Assembly: GCA_037074765.1 (NCBI GenBank)
Contig: JBAMDO010000580.1
Coordinates: 682,001-746,000, forward strand
Direction of reading: 5' to 3'
DNA length: 64,000 bases
DNA from: Mansonella perstans
Lineage: Eukaryota > Nematoda > Chromadorea > Rhabditida > Onchocercidae
Part shown: piece after piece, positions 1-28,454 of the stretch
Numbering within the stretch: the stretch's first letter is position 1
Layout of the letters: each line of letters begins with the position of its first letter
The notes under the pieces: model-generated
Told to the model about the DNA's origin: nothing
The model's database searches: none
The model's input: only the letters and a program-made list of their open reading frames with translations
Translations under genes and position numbers: made by a program

Positions 1-3000
1 GCTAACAGAGTGTTTACTTTTTATCGCTTGCTGGTGTTATGTTCACTATTCTCATTTTATATGGTAAAGTTGTGTAAATCTATTTTTCTTGTCGTACACA
101 GTACATTTTGTGGGAGAACTCTTCTATCGCTACAATTTCTTGCGATTTGCTTATGGGTTAGATCTGATTGCAGAAATATTGTACATACAAAAGATGGTAA
201 AATCCTGTGAGGGCGTATGGAATGTCATGCAAAGCGGAATGGAGACTGGCAGTTCCTCTCTCTTTCGGAAAAAAGTGAAACTTTAGCATGGTTCCAAAGA
301 AGGAGACATGAAAAATATGCTTTTGAAACTTCAGTTATCAGAGCTATCCCCATAATGTTATGAAATAGGATGGATCTGTCATCGTTGTTACAATTATATT
401 TTCGACTTTACCATATGTGAATTTCTGGGAGAGGTCCATTATGTTTGTTCCATCTAATTTTTTTTGATTACGTTTACGTTTTATTTGACACTACCAAGAT
501 TCTAGCTATAAAAATGCGTTTGTTGTATCTTAATGACTCATTAGGAAAGATAAATTCTAGTATGTTTGTTTTTCGCACCTTTCTTTGGAACTGATGAATC
601 GCTGTCACTCCACTGAACACTTTTCCGGTCATTATGATGAACTGGATTGATGTGCTGTATGCAAATTATCTCATTTTCTGAATTAAATGATTAATTCCAA
701 ATTAATTTGTTTTTAGAAATAATTTGCAGGGTATTGAAAAAAACAACAATGATGCTGTCAACCATTGTAAGTTAACATTCTGCTTCTTAATTTTTCTCTA
801 TTATAAAAATGGTGAAGGATAAAACCTACACATCTTCGATTTTTAGATTTCAGCTTTAAAGAATGATGTCAGAATTGAAAAGTATAGTGCATATGCAACC
901 GTCATTTTATTTCATTTCGAAAAAGGATTTTTCTGTATTGTAGTAATATATATTGTAATATCATGCCAGTTATAAAAATATTGAAAATTAGTATTTGCTT
1001 ATGATACATTGAGATACTGATGATAACTTAGAAAATTAAGAATGTTCAAGGCTTTTTAATTTTTTTTAGTTTTTTTTAGTCTCATTTTGCACGTCACACA
1101 CGTTTCATTATTTAGGAATAACTTTTTATATAGGATCAGTGATTGATCTTGCTGTATTTCCTTACAAATGAATTTTTCAGCATTTCATAAACGATTGATA
1201 ATATAATGTGGATTTTCTCTGTGGATTATCATATACATTCTTTACTGTTCCTACATTCGTTTTGTGAGAATGTTTTTACTAAACTAAGATGACATCGTGT
1301 ATAAATACATGAATTTCAACAAAATTAATTTTTACGCAGCTTCTTCTTGCTATATTTTTGATAAAAAATTTTGATGGCATGACCGGAAAGGACACAAGAA
1401 TCAAATCATTTCATTCAAAGTATTCGATCGATACTTCGCTTAAATTTACACAGGTCGGAATTTGATTATTCTTTTATATACCTCACTCTGTTATACCTAT
1501 GTCAAAAACATGAGAAAGAAAATGAAAAAAAAGAAAAAAATGTTTCCCTGAAACAGTTTCAAATATTTCACATAAGACAATAAATCGTTAAGAAGTTTTG
1601 CAATTTGTGACAGTGTAAATCGTAGACTTCTGGATGTGCTGTCAATATATATTTTCTGAAGAACAAATTCATAAATTGCTTTAAAGAAGTCTTTATGTCT
1701 ATTTCAAAAATTTTTTAATCAATGACTAAGAGTTTTTAATTTAATTGATTTTTTAAATTGAAAAATGGAAAATTTGAAATCAGAGTCTTTAAATTGATCC
1801 GAAGTAATAGCAGGACCGTTTCATGGGAGAAACAAATTTGCAGTTTAAAGCTCACTAGTTTCTCTGAAATAATTCCCTTTTGAAATATACCGAAATTCTT
1901 TCTGGACATAGCTAGTAGAACCAGAGGATAATAAAATTTTCCAAGCGATTTAGTTTTGCCTGATTTAATTTGAGAGATCACAGAGGAGTTCAGATCCTTA
2001 CGCTGATAATTTATCATTTATAGCCTGACATGTTAGACACAATTGACATCATCGTATTTTAAAAAAAGAAAAGAAAAATGAGAATTTCGAATTTCTCAAA
2101 AATTCCTTTTTATATAACTTGACATTGTTGGGAAAACTGGAACTAGTGAAATTTATGGTGGATGAACCCAAATGATTGGTTCAGACTCAACATTAAGCTA
2201 ACCAAATTAAACCGAACACACTGTAAGAAAGGAAATAATACTAAGGTAGGCAAAACTGTGGTGAAATTCGAGGTGAAAGTATTGTTCAATATGTTCTATC
2301 TAGAAGGAAAACTATCACAATTTGTTGTTTTAAAACCGAGGCATAGCTCGAACATCAGAAAGCATTCGATCAATTTTCTCCAAAAAACGATCTTTTGGTC
2401 GTGATGTTATCTGGACGAAGTTCGAACCAACAATACGTGAATCTTGACTGCGAACGTACGGAAAATCGGCGTACATGTATGGAGTCAATGGGGTACTGAA
2501 ATTGCTCTTGAAGACATTAAATCTCTATGATTATTTACGTCAACAGTAGCGAGTATGTTTGACGTAATGTGGATTAAATCTACACAGCAGAGAATTGCTA
2601 GCATGAATTTTTTTATGATAGCCTTAAAAAGTAAAGTTATATCCATAGATTCAACTAATTTAGTTGATTCGTTGATTTAGTTGATTTAGTTTTCAGTTGA
2701 TTAGTTGATTCTTTAATTCGCATTATGTAATATAAATTAGAGAATTTTAAAAGGTTACTTATCCGATCCTTTATAATCAATAATCATTTGCTTGTTGTTT
2801 CGTTTCCAATCATCATCAGTTTTTTCCCGGTAGGATGTATAACTGTCCTAAATATCTTACATTTTTACATTGATTTTTTCATATCAGTAGGATAAATGTC
2901 ATTATGTTTGTCGTCCTAATCATTCAATCAGAGTAGAAGAATCCAATCCTTCTCAATGTATCGGAACGTTAGCAATATGCCTTAATTGTTGTGCATATCC

Positions 3001-3518
3001 ACTGATCTTGTAAATATCATTTTCTAAATCATTTTCTAATTGGAAAAAATGGATAAGGCGGAATAGGAATTCACAAATCATTTAGATTAAATTCTATAAT
3101 TATCGAATAGTTCAACTGCTTAGCAGACCTTTTTTGAAGAATTTATCGCCATAATTTCTACTTCATATTGCTTTCCTCAGTGCTGAATAAAAGAAGGTAC
3201 AAGGGGCTTAAATAGCTTAACTTTTGTACATTTAACCTTTCAAAAAGATTTCGTTACATTAAACAGTGAAAATGGAAATGTGAAATTTCATCAAGTGCGA
3301 AATCTTTCCAGATCAGTTCGTCAATTAATTAATGAAGTATCACTTTTGCAGAAAAGAAAAGATAATAGCATATTTTAGCTAAAAATGTAAAAAATAACAG
3401 TTTCACCCTAGAATTTTTCTAAAAATACTGTCTTGACATATATTGCAGTGTCAACCTCCACTCTTCACTAGATTAATTAAAGGAATATACAGTTCGCCTC
3501 GGAGACTAATTGACAATA
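1..3518. other. Intergenic, 3' side of the glutamate receptor gene
   Basis: This is AT-rich DNA with only short open frames (under about 95 codons). None has a recognisable domain, splice support or coding-like composition. It holds a locally repetitive patch at about 2650-2705, in which TTGATTTAG/TTGATTAG-type units recur, and several A/T homopolymer runs. It probably contains the 3' UTR of the glutamate receptor gene, whose stop codon is at 3519-3521 on the minus strand. I see no other gene here. Confidence 0.6.
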
Positions 3519-14132
<10,614 letters not shown>

Positions 14133-16709
14133 TGAAAGCCGTGAAAGAAAAGCCGTTGAAAACAAGAGGAGCAAGCTCACTTCACAGTGAACATAAAATT
14201 TTTGTGATTTTCCCAATTCACTTTATCGTAAAATTAAATTCTTGAAGAGCAGCAGAAGCCAAATTGGATCTTCTGATATTCACTACGCTCAATAAAATTT
14301 AGGAAGTTTGAAACTTTATAGACAGAAACAATGATTCCATTTGTGAGGATAATTTGTCGGCACTAAATTGTTCCGCAACCAGTAATCCTTTATTCATTCT
14401 CGTACAAATAATAATGGGCGAAAAATTGGAAATTCCTGAAGTGTTGTAATTTTCTGAGACCAAATGAGGCACGAAGAAGTATTGTTCGTATGTATCTACA
14501 TATTCCCTCGCATCCTTTGCTGCCTCAATGTCCCTTCGTATAAATGATGTTGTCATTAAAATGCAAATGCAATTTGTTAAACGGCAATTTTCCAAGCCAA
14601 AGACGATGAAATGAGGCCTAAAGGCACCAACCAACTACATGCGATACATCCGATTTTCCATGTTTTTCACCAATAACATTATTTATTTTATAAGGTTTGC
14701 CTGTTTCGTTTATGTTTGCAGACTAGCAGCATTCACTCTTCAGTCTTGCGAAGTGCTACAAAATGATTAGCAAACTTTCGATACTTATTTATTTCATAAA
14801 ATATTGAAGTCATTTTGCAAATTCAACGGAGACAAGCCTCGTTGGTTTCATTCTTAGACAATACATAATTCTATCGATAGACTGAAAAAGAGGCCTAAAA
14901 GGGGCCTCCCATAAATTTATTACCCAGCCTCATGGATCCAGTTTAATATGACAAACTTCCCTGCTAGAACTTCATTCTGACTTAATTGTCTTCCTTATCA
15001 TCGAATAGCGCCAATATATAAATTTTACCAAGACAGAATATGTGTGTATCAAATCCTTGCAAACATTACCCACAATTTGCGCAAATTAAAATTTTGAAAA
15101 TCAAAGCCAGGAAGTTTAAAATGGCTCATACAAGCTTTTTAACTTATTTTCTTCCCAAAAAAAGAAGAAAAATTTACAGAAACAAATTCCAACTTAAAAT
15201 CTTTAAATTTTAATAGTCTATATGGCTCGCACAACAATATCAATAAGCTTTTTTTTTTTTTGCAACCATTCATGAATATTTATTGGATACTTATGTTCCA
15301 TTTCATTCCTTTCTGATTTTAAAAATGTATAAGCATTCAAATTAGAGCAATTATTTGGAAGAGTATAATTTTGCACAAACTAATTGTCTTTCTTTGGATA
15401 ATCAAAACTTTCGTTTGTTTTGCAGAAAAAAGAGAACACTCCTCAAAACTTTCTTTCTTTCAAATTTCACACCCAGTTATTTCTATATTTTAAGTATTTT
15501 TAAATTTGTTTTTTTTTTTTTTTAAATTTGTCTTATTTTTTTTCAAATATCTGATACTTAAAATAGTATAATGTCAGATATTTGTCCATTGTATTTCTTT
15601 ATTGGATGCATTTTTGCATTTATTTATTTTTCATCTGAATTCGATAAATAATTTAAAATTTTTATGGCAAATTTGCTTCCTACTTGTTCAATTTAATTGA
15701 AGATTTGGCAGCAATGCACAATGTCCACTCGTCCTGAACAAATTAAACATTATGTATTAGGAAGCATTTCCTGAACACTGAACACTTTTTGCTGACCATA
15801 CTAGAAAGGAAGGCAGAGAGGCCAATAATTTTGACCATAATGACCATTGATGAGATGTTATATAGTGTAAAGTTCCAATCATTCATACTTAATGCATTCT
15901 CCGATATATGCTTCATTTATAATAGCACAGCTTTTCCAACGGGAATGGGACATCAATGGACGGAAGTGTAAGTCCGGAATTAAGTTAAGTCCGGAATTAA
16001 GTCCGCACACCAACAACATCCAAACTTTGCATTTACGAACAGCTCAATATTGCTGTTACTTACAGGTTTGTAAAATTGACTTGTTGACTCAACAATTGGC
16101 TTTGGCTATCCAAATGCTGCACAGTTCGAAAAGACACGAAACGACCCGGAAAAACCAGATAGATCACTACTAACCGGATCAAACCCAATCCAAAGTAAAT
16201 ACCTATTCGTTTGAAGTCTCTGCGATGCCATTGCAGCCATATTGCGGGCATTTTACAAGTAAGTCAAGGTCACACTGACCTGATTTCACAATTGAGTCAG
16301 GTATTACTAAAAATGGTGAAGGGATTGGAATTGTGCTGAATTAATATTCTTTTTGTTGCATTCCGGGAAGTCCCGGAAGATTTGGGAAAGCACTGCTAAG
16401 TTAAGGCAGATAATTTTTTGCGTGTTAGGACTTCGGATTTGCGTCATCATTCACGTGATTCATCGTTTGATGGTATTCAGGTGAAATTGATTGGAGTGTT
16501 ATTTTACAGTAAGCTATTATTTGATTTATTAATTAGAAATCATCTGGATGCTTTCAAGATGAGAGATGATAGAAAAAGCAGCCAACTATATCGATTGTTG
16601 TTAAGAACCAGGATATTTCTTGATCGTATCAGATTTTAATTCAGGCTAAAAACAATTCTTACTTTGCTTCTATTACAGGTTTGATGTTACAGAAAAAGTT
16701 GACGAGGTA
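14133..16709. other. Intergenic, divergent promoter region of the glutamate receptor and mrpl-45
   Basis: No recognisable gene lies between the receptor start (14132, minus) and mrpl-45 (16710, plus), apart from the unassigned open frame at 14299-14625. The stretch contains T-rich runs at 15250-15260 and 15512-15545. A short direct repeat (AAGTCCGGAATTAAGT, twice) lies at about 15966-16001. The 74-codon plus-strand frame at 16418-16639 has no domain and no splice support. Confidence 0.5.
14299..14625 (-). pseudogene. Unassigned open frame just upstream of the glutamate receptor gene
   Basis: An uninterrupted minus-strand frame of about 110 codons ends at a TAA at 14299-14301. The first in-frame ATG is at about 14556. 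The translation has balanced amino-acid use (for example EAAKDAREYVDTYEQYFF) and looks more like protein than most random frames here. I recognise no domain, signal peptide or splice partner. It lies on the receptor's strand 167 bp before its start codon. It could be the last exon of an unseen gene, a decayed gene fragment, or chance. Treat it as unproven. Confidence 0.2.
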
Positions 16710-19168
16710 ATGTCGTTGTTACAGAAAACATGCAATTCCCTGCATCGACTAATCTGTCCGATTTTCATTGCTCCAACGAATCTTATGTTGCTACCTTCAT
16801 GTTCTGTACATCATCACAAAGAACGTCACAACTTACGGCTCTTTCTTGGCATTCAACGCTCCAACAGGCACAAAGCTAATCGGAACACACACATCAATGA
16901 GAGAAAATTTGCTCGGGTAAACTACTTTTAAAAAGAATTCAGTAAGAGATAGGAAAAAGACAAAATTCAATGTATCTTTTTCAGTGATAAAGTTAACTTA
17001 TTAAGAAATTAGAAAATTACAAGGTATCACACTGTATTCCTTATAGTTTTACTCATTACACTGTTACTGATAAGCACTATCACTGTATTCTTTATAGTTT
17101 TACTCATTACACTGTTACTGATAAGTTTATAGCTTAAATTATAGCTTCGCGGTAAAAAGAATTTCAATATCGATCTCCCGGATGATGATATAGAAGAAAA
17201 GCGGAAAATGAGTCCACTAGATTTACGACTTACTTTGCTGAATAAAGGAATCAATCCGTATAGAGATGTAACACCCCAAACATGGAAAGAATTTCAAGTG
17301 ACTTTCAACTCCTGTCGTTAGTTTTCCTAGAATATTTTTTTTTATCATATGAATACCACTATTTCATCTTCATACTTACAAAGAGAAAATGAAACTTCTT
17401 CCCAGTGTGATGTTATTTCTTCACCTGGATGAAACTCCAAATATATCGTTTCAGATCAAGTAATGGATCCTTTCGTTCCAAGAGAAGGACTGTCACCTGA
17501 CAATCCTTATTCTGTTTTTCGAAAAAATCCATTGAAACTATTGGGATTCCCTTTCTTATTACCTCCAGAATTCCATGAAAAGAAGAAATCTTTGGAATAT
17601 GCACTGTTGAGAGCAGAAGAAGGACGATTCACGGCATATCAACATAAGTTGTCATTTTCTGGTTTATCACTGATGCACAATGTATAAAAGAGACGCAAAT
17701 TTTAAACAAGTTTTGTTGATTGTTAGCACTGAATGCTTTTTAACTTATTCGATTTCTTTCCAGTTTTCGAAAATATTTTTGTTATTTTCAGATATTTTAA
17801 CTATAAACATGGTATAAAAAGAATACGTAAAAGAAAGGGTTTTGAAAACTTCAGTATTAAAGTAAGTTGAATTCAAATAAATAACAAGCTTGAACTATGA
17901 GAATTCATTTGTAGCATTTCTAGTCTGACCATTGTATTTAAGATTAAGCAAATGCAGTGATCTTCAGTTGTTTATATTTTTCAGACTTTTCCAAATACTG
18001 CAGAAGAAATTTATATTGAGGCTCACAGAGCTTTGATGGCTCGTGATAAGACTGCATTACAAAAATATGTAACAGAAGCCGCATTTGGTGTAAGCAACTT
18101 TGTACTTTTGCAAAACTGTTGGATTTTATGATTCATTCCTTCATTTATCATTACTATCCCTCTACATTTGAAAGCCTCATCCATTTCATAGGTGTTATTG
18201 TTCTTCGCTGTCTTAATACATACTCAGACAACTTCTTCACATTTTTGGACTGTTTTCATTTTCATTCCCATCCAACATTCACTTTTGACGATCTATAATT
18301 CCAGTCATACTCATTTTTTCTTTATCCTTTTAATATCCCGTCTTACCTTTTTTATATAAGAGGTAAAGCTCCATTTAATACAAGTAATCAATAATGCATA
18401 AAGAGTGAACCTTGCGTAAAAGATCATAGCGGAATGTTTTTTTTTAAAATTTCTTTCCATTAAAATTTTCTTCTCACATGGTGTCTTTTTTTTGCAGAAA
18501 ATGTGGCCTGACGTGGAAAGCGGTTCAGTTGTATGGGAATTAATGGAATATGTTGAACCATCACGTGTTGTATCTGTTCGTTGTGCTGATTTTCCACACC
18601 AGTCTGGAAATGATATCGCTCAGATCATCGTTCGAATGAATACAATGCAGGTATTATATCTCTTTGTTGTTAAGCTTTAATTATTAATTAACATACGATA
18701 ACAGTCCTTACTCCGAGATTATTATCGGATGCAAAGCCCTATGTTTGCATTTCTGACCTTTTTAAAGAGGACGAGAAACGATTCTTCCGGTTGAAACAGT
18801 TGAATCGAAATTCTTGCAGAAAGTTGCGCTGTATGATCGTTTTGGTAGATTGATACTCGGGACGGAACATGAGGCGAAACCAGTATTGGAATATGTGGTG
18901 TTCGAGAATCATATTGCTAGCTTTGATGGAAATTGGAGGTTACACGACAAAGTTTATCCGGAGTGGGTCAAACCCAAACAGGATGTACCTAAGTAAGCAT
19001 TTATGTGAATTCGAAGATTGAGTTATTGTTACAGCTGCATTAAATCAAAAAACGTTTGATATTGCTTGCAGGCAAACGAAGATCTATCAGGAGCATTTAC
19101 GAATCAAGACCAGACAACCGCTTAAATTAGGTGGTGGTCGAGAGCTATCGATACCTGAAGAAAAGTGA
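16710..19168 (+). CDS. mrpl-45: Mitochondrial large-subunit ribosomal protein L45
   Basis: Structural protein of the mitochondrial 39S ribosomal subunit; in mammals it sits near the exit tunnel and anchors the ribosome to the inner membrane. The eight-exon model gives 389 residues: 16710-16916, 17145-17316, 17455-17647, 17792-17861, 17985-18089, 18498-18650, 18820-18992, 19072-19168. The N-terminus (MSLLQKTCNSLHRL) is basic and hydrophobic, as expected of a mitochondrial presequence. Diagnostic matches to human MRPL45 are FVPREG, the KTFPNTAEEIYIEAH segment, ALYDRFGRLILG and VLEYVVFENHI, spanning the Tim44-like domain (about residues 190-345). The start was chosen as the first in-frame ATG after a TTACAG acceptor, so a slightly earlier start is possible. 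It lies 574 bp upstream of dss-1 on the same strand, with its own AATAAA at 19330-19335. Confidence 0.93.
17031..17127. repeat. Two-copy tandem repeat in mrpl-45 intron 1
   Basis: A unit of about 50 bp is present twice head to tail. Both copies carry CACTGTATTC(C/T)TTATAGTTTTACTCATTACACTGTTACTGATAAG-like sequence with one or two mismatches. The array ends a few bases before the exon 2 acceptor at 17144. The duplication is recent enough to be nearly identical and has no coding role. Confidence 0.8.
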
Positions 19169-19742
19169 CAAGCCTCCTGTCACTCCAACCTATGAATAGC
19201 TTGATTTTGTTGAAAAGGAATTCTGCTTGTTAATATTGCTTGCGGTTTTATTTCCCTAATGTGATGTACAATATAGAAAGCTTACAATTTTGAAAAAAAT
19301 GGGATGCATCGAAGTCACTCAATTAATGAAATAAAATTTTTCATTCACTTTGTAAAGAAGTTTATTTTTTGTAAAATGCAATTTGATATTTGCTTCCGCT
19401 GACTTCATTCACTGTTACGATTTATTTTTGTTATATATGTTCTAGTTTTTTACTTCTAATCTTTACGCTAGGTGCGTTTCCTGTCACCGGATACGGAAGG
19501 TCAGATTGCACGAAGTGTTCTTTTCGAGCACTGAAATGACTATTCCTGGTCAACTGGATAGTAAACTCAATAGAGTGTAATCTCTATTTGATGCATTGTA
19601 GGGATTTAAAAACTTAATATGTAGCTCAAATTTTGGAGCTCTTTTCAATCTATGAATTGTGACTCATTAATACTTGCAACGGGAACTGATGTTTTATAGA
19701 TCCGAATTGAATTGTGAAATTATAGCTGCAAAGCGTTCAACA
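19169..19742. other. Spacer between mrpl-45 and dss-1
   Basis: The 574 bp spacer holds the mrpl-45 poly(A) signal and, near its end, candidate acceptors (TTTATAG at about 19698 and ATTATAG at about 19724) that could receive a spliced leader ahead of the dss-1 ATG. No gene is visible. Confidence 0.5.
19330..19335 (+). other. Poly(A) signal AATAAA for mrpl-45
   Basis: A canonical AATAAA lies about 160 bases after the mrpl-45 stop codon, the first in this 3' region. It indicates that mrpl-45 is terminated before dss-1. Confidence 0.6.
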
Positions 19743-20427
19743 ATGACGGAAGGCAAAAACAAAAGCAAATCGGGAGAAAACGAGCAGAAAATTGAAACGC
19801 ATGTTGACGAGGATGATGAGTTTGAAGAATTTCCCCAGCAAGATTGGCAAGCTAAGGATGGTACTGAAGATGAAGAGGTTCGATTAGTTGCATGTTTTAG
19901 TTTTGTACATTTAACTTAAGCAGGTTGCTGATAACTCCGAGCACTTGGAATATCTTCAATTTTTACTGTAACTTGTAATTATCTAAAGTGCTTTATGACC
20001 AACGAAATATTTCTTCTAACGTTTCTCCCAATAGTTATTAGTTACGAAATACGAGTAAATGTTTCTTGTTGCCTATGATGTCGAGATTCTATGCATTGGA
20101 AAAAAGTTTGAAAAGTTCTGTTGCATTTTGTGATTTTTTTATTTTAGATAAAGCGTTTTAATTCCTTACAAATCATTTTATTACAGGAACTGAATGTCTG
20201 GGAAGATAACTGGGATGATGAAACGAACGAGAATGATTTCGCCAAACAGCTAAGGTTTGCTTTTTGCAGATATCGATTTTCCAATATTTCATCAATTTTT
20301 GAAGTCGATATAACTTCTAACACACGGAATATGATATATAAAATTACCCACTGCCACTTGGGACTCTTCATCTGTGTTTTGTTTCAGAGATGAGCTTGCT
20401 AAACACGGTCACGGCACTGCAACGTGA
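19743..20427 (+). CDS. dss-1: DSS1/SEM1, 26S proteasome lid subunit and BRCA2-binding protein
   Basis: Very small acidic protein that is a stoichiometric subunit of the 19S proteasome lid; in animals it also binds BRCA2 and is found in TREX-2. Three exons (19743-19877, 20187-20254, 20388-20427) give 80 residues. The two family signatures are intact: DDEFEEFPQQDW (acidic/aromatic motif I) and NVWEDNWDDE (motif II), followed by the conserved C-terminal helix KQLRDELAKHG. Length and motif spacing match human SEM1 (70 residues), with a somewhat longer Lys/Glu-rich N-terminus. The start is the only ATG that gives this length. It is convergent with mrpl-18, with 228 bp between stop codons. Confidence 0.96.
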
Positions 20428-20497
20428 ATGGATGCTGAAATATCGATGTTTTATTAATTTTCAAATTTAATTCAGTTAGTTTTCATGAATTATAAAG

Positions 20498-20503
20498 AAT
20501 AAA
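20498..20503 (+). other. Poly(A) signal AATAAA for dss-1
   Basis: AATAAA lies 71 bases after the dss-1 stop codon, in the short convergent spacer between dss-1 and mrpl-18. Confidence 0.6.
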
Positions 20504-20654
20504 CTTTTTTCTTTGCAAGACAAAGACTCACAAACTTGAGGATAAAGAATTTCAAGTACATTTTATATTTAATGAAAAAACTTTACTGCCGTGACATATT
20601 AAGTGCGATCCAATGACAAAAATAAATTTAGAAAATTACTTCTACGTCTCACGT

Positions 20655-20660
20655 TTTATT
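20655..20660 (-). other. Poly(A) signal overlapping the mrpl-18 stop codon
   Basis: On the minus strand the last codons read GAA TAA AAC, so the AATAAA hexamer overlaps the TAA stop of mrpl-18. If used, it would leave a 3' UTR of only about 10-25 bases. I see no other canonical hexamer before dss-1. Confidence 0.45.
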
Positions 20661-21688
20661 CAATGTTATCTTCGCGAGTATGCTGTACTTCATAGTTGTC
20701 ATAGGTTAATTCAGGATCAACTTCGAAAGTATGCTGAGTAGATTGTGGTTCTCCGAATTTGACTCCACTTTCTATTAAGGCATCGAAAAATGCAGATGTC
20801 TGTAAAATTTGATATGAAGGAAATGATGCGAAATAACTTTTCTGCACGCGCTATCATTTCATGTAATAAAAAAGCCAAAATTTAAACAGTTTCTCGCAAA
20901 GCAACTTACATGTTCGCTTCTTTTAATATCTTCCATATTAGTATTTTGTAAGAAATATATTCCGGCCATGATACACCTTAGGCCAAGTATACGGCCAATG
21001 TTTGCACAAGCGGAAATATCGGAAAGACTGTATTTTAAATCATTATAAAAAAGCTGGAATTTGAATTTTTCCAAAAATAAATTTTCCAGGAAATCAATCA
21101 TAGAAATTAATTAAGAATGAATATTGGTCAAAATTATTGTCTTTACACTACCGTCAGTATGAGTGGCTACTAAAACTACGACTAGAAATAAGATCTGGTT
21201 TGTATACAAGCTTATGCTTTAAACTGTATTGCATCACTGGATGATCAAATAGTCTGGCTTCAGGACAAATTTAATTTCTTTTCTGCTCAGTCCAATTCCA
21301 TACTCATAAGTTAATTAATGAACCTGGAAAGCTGTGCAGATATTTGTTTTTCACGAGAAGATACTGTTAGCACATTACCCTCCTTATAATGTTCAATATG
21401 ACCTTCAACATAGTGTCGATATCGCTGGAAATTTGCTCTGAAAATTTTCAGTATTCTGGAAGTTACTCATTTGCAAATGTTTATTAAGTTAGCACTTATC
21501 ATCATATTGAATATACTTCTACTGGAGAAAATTTATGTAGTCAAAAATGCAGTTCACCTATATATAAATGAATGCTTTTGTCGATCAATATCCAATTCGT
21601 AACCTGCCGGATAAGTCTGAAGACCCAGTTGCTCAATATTTCGAGGATTTCGATTAATGAATTTTTTCAACACTCGTAAACGTGCCAT
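20656..21688 (-). CDS. mrpl-18: Mitochondrial large-subunit ribosomal protein L18 (uL18m)
   Basis: uL18-family protein of the mitochondrial large ribosomal subunit; in mammals it associates with 5S rRNA import. Four exons (21688-21558, 21437-21324, 21027-20910, 20799-20656) give 168 residues. Matches to human MRPL18 are NRNPRN near the N-terminus, RHYVEGHIEHY, SSREKQISAQL, and ACANIGRILGLRCIMAGI. The third exon is best started at a TACAG acceptor, because this gives gap-free alignment with the human protein. The open frame further upstream there (to about 21101) is intronic. A near-perfect acceptor (CCTTCAG) ends one base before the ATG and is a likely spliced-leader site. The tail after SAFFDALI is acidic and longer than in mammals. 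Confidence 0.93.
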
Positions 21689-23339
21689 TCTGAAGGATTT
21701 AAATATATTAAACGTGCTACTCTATCACAAATGTATTACTACGTTGCCCAAATTTTAAATGCACAGATTAAAACAAAACAAAATACAACTCTAATCCTTT
21801 CAGTAGCCATTTAAAAGTAATCGTTGGAGGAAGTAAATTGGAGTTCAGTAATTCAATATCATAGTTTCGCTTTCTTGTAAATGTTTAGAAAATCCAAAAT
21901 TTTATTTTTACATATAAAAAATTTCTTTTACAAAAGCATACCGCAGAATATACGTATTCAGATTAGAATTAAAAACTAAAAGATATATGATTTTTTAACT
22001 TTTCGATATGTTTTAACAATTTTATTTTACTCAGTTCATATTTCGCTTTGCTTTATAAACTACAAATGTCTAATTATAAAAAAAACTCCATGAAACTTCT
22101 AGCACCGTATGACAAGTAATAGCTCATTTAGCCAAATACTACTATCTAAAAAGATAGTGCTAATCAAAATATATTTGTTTATTATTACAGAGAAGTTGCA
22201 ACAACTTCAATATTACAGAATCAAATCACCCATCTATTATAACAAAGCAATGACATAAAATATACCGTATTCAAAGAATCCGTATTTTGAGTATAGACTA
22301 GAAATCTAACAAAAGACAAAAAAGAATGCTTTACAAAGGTTAATATCATAATCACTATTATAATATCATAATGGAATTTCTCCCTACCAGTATAGTAGTA
22401 TTTCATGACAAAATATTTTTTCAACACTTAACTACAACAAATTAATGTGCTTCATACAATAATCAACGGAAAGGACAGTTCCCAAATAATGTGTGCTAGA
22501 AAATATTAAGCAAATTTTAAATAAAAACCACAAAAAATGCAATCAAATTACAAACGAAACTTTCTTCTCTGTTAATATCACTTACTGTTCTATTCATTAC
22601 ATTACAAGAAGTTTGTTTTAGCTATATGTGTATATATCAAAAAAGCATTATCACGCTGAAAATACAACACCCATAACTTAAATAAAACGTTCAATATTCG
22701 AAATTCAACAAAAGAATTTGGGTATTAATGCTTAAATAAAAAAAAAATCTTAATAGAACTCCATTATATTACAGTTGCTCATAATTGTCATTCCATATGA
22801 GCATCGTCTCATTCTTGCATCCTCCATTATGCAAGATACTAGATATTTTCCTATAATAGACAGAACATTTCTCAATACTATTAACTTTTTGAAACAAGAA
22901 GTGTCATTGAAATTTCTCTTTTAGAATTTCGAACATTGCAAAATTCAGCAGTAAATTCTCTCAACTACAGAAAAAGGAAACAACAGTAACTACTATATGA
23001 TATACAGCAATCGCGAAAAAATACGGATATTCCTAAAACAAAAATAAAAAGATTAATTCGTATGCTATCACAAGTGGAAGAACAATAAAATAACTAATTT
23101 CGAAAAATAATGATATAATTAAAGAGCGACAAGAAATGACGAGATTTATTGATCTCTATATTTGTACATGTATATTTTTCTTGAAACTAATTCTCACAGT
23201 TAATGATTAAATTTTTCAAATGATGAGTAATTTAAAGTTTACTGACAGGCAGAACAGAAACCTAATATACAACTCAAATTAACAGAGAGAAAAAAAAATG
23301 CTACTCTGTGACAAATCCTCTACAAATCAGAAACGTCGG
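21689..23339. other. Intergenic, between the R3H gene and mrpl-18
   Basis: This 1.65 kb of AT-rich DNA separates two minus-strand genes. It holds the mrpl-18 spliced-leader-like acceptor at its left edge and the 3' region of the R3H gene. Only short open frames without features are present (for example 22221-22427). Confidence 0.5.

Positions 23340-28454
<5,115 letters not shown>

Noticed and set aside
2162..2404. 80-codon plus-strand frame as a transposon fragment
   Set aside because: No transposase motif, terminal repeat or second copy is visible.
20859..21101. Longer start of mrpl-18 exon 3 (MIDFLENLFLEKF)
   Set aside because: The phase is incompatible with exon 2. Starting at 21027 matches human MRPL18 without gaps.
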